Shown here one piece after another: positions 4,959-5,001 of a DNA stretch of 5,001 nucleotides. Below the pieces are notes generated by a model, which did no database searches, was not told the origin of the DNA, and saw only the letters and a list, made by a program, of their open reading frames with translations. The stretch spans positions 1 through 5,001 of the forward strand of contig DAOVXM010000250.1 in assembly GCA_030636125.1 (NCBI GenBank), written 5' to 3'. A program made the position numbers and the translations under genes. The stretch is from Chloroflexota bacterium (GTDB lineage Bacteria; Chloroflexota; Anaerolineae; Anaerolineales; UBA4823). Position 1 is the stretch's first letter. Each line of letters opens with the position of its first letter.

Positions 4959-5001
4959 GCAATCGGCGGAAAGTAATTTGAAATAAACCGAAGCCTTCAT
5001 C
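4959..5001 (+). repeat. 53-bp palindromic repeat, copy C (cut by the right edge)
   Basis: The first 43 bases of the repeat are present, starting with the arm GCAATCGGCGGA and matching copy A at 38 of 43 positions with no gap. The closing arm (expected CGCCGATTGC after base 5001) is outside the window. It is in the same orientation as copy A, about 4.87 kb away, so the two are direct repeats bracketing the exporter, peptidase, dodecin and TerB genes. Confidence 0.85.

Larger units (their letters stand above)
4618..5001. other. Upstream region of the TerB gene (gene-free, 384 bp)
   Basis: This stretch contains, going rightwards, the TerB ribosome binding site, a leader of about 135 bases with a 5' hairpin, a promoter, AT-rich DNA with a loose inverted repeat at 4842-4890, and the cut copy of the 53-bp repeat. 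One minus-strand 71-codon frame from a GTG at 4793 overlaps the promoter and lacks a Shine-Dalgarno, so I see no convincing gene here. Confidence 0.6.

Overview
The window reads as an accessory or intergenic-rich stretch of a bacterial chromosome of moderate GC, with Shine-Dalgarno sites, sigma70-type promoters and ATG starts. The protease, stand-alone domain, tryptophan-less dodecin and TerB combination reminds me of environmental Chloroflexota (Anaerolineae-like) or Firmicutes genomes. That is an impression from family resemblance, not a demonstrated placement.

Layout. At the left edge, the first nine codons of a minus-strand gene run off the window (27 to 1) behind a good ribosome binding site. 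Bases 87-211 hold two 53-bp palindromic repeats of one family in opposite orientations. A further copy starts at 4959 and is cut by the right edge, so the same repeat brackets most of the window. A minus-strand MFS drug-type exporter (293-1606, Mef/EntS-like) follows, with a near-consensus promoter at 1692-1720 and a roughly 80-nt leader. Bases 1607-1988 are a divergent control region that also carries a plus-strand promoter (1858-1887).

The plus-strand set is: a cytoplasmic trypsin-fold serine peptidase with an intact His-Asp-Ser triad (1989-2996); a 93-aa protein that is a stand-alone copy of the peptidase's own N-terminal domain, coupled by an ATGA overlap (2993-3274); and a dodecin whose flavin-stacking tryptophan is replaced (3358-3564). 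Converging on them is a minus-strand protein with two tandem TerB-like modules (3694-4617), with its own promoter (4761-4789) and a strong ribosome binding site.

Working together (inference): the peptidase and its satellite domain are very probably one functional unit, with the small protein a candidate trans-acting pro-domain, inhibitor or targeting subunit. Dodecin (small-molecule buffering) and TerB (metal/stress-linked, and common in predicted conflict systems) give the block a stress-response flavour. No nuclease, NTPase or toxin is visible here, so a defence role is only a hypothesis. No RNA genes, CRISPR array, transposase or convincing rho-independent terminator was found.
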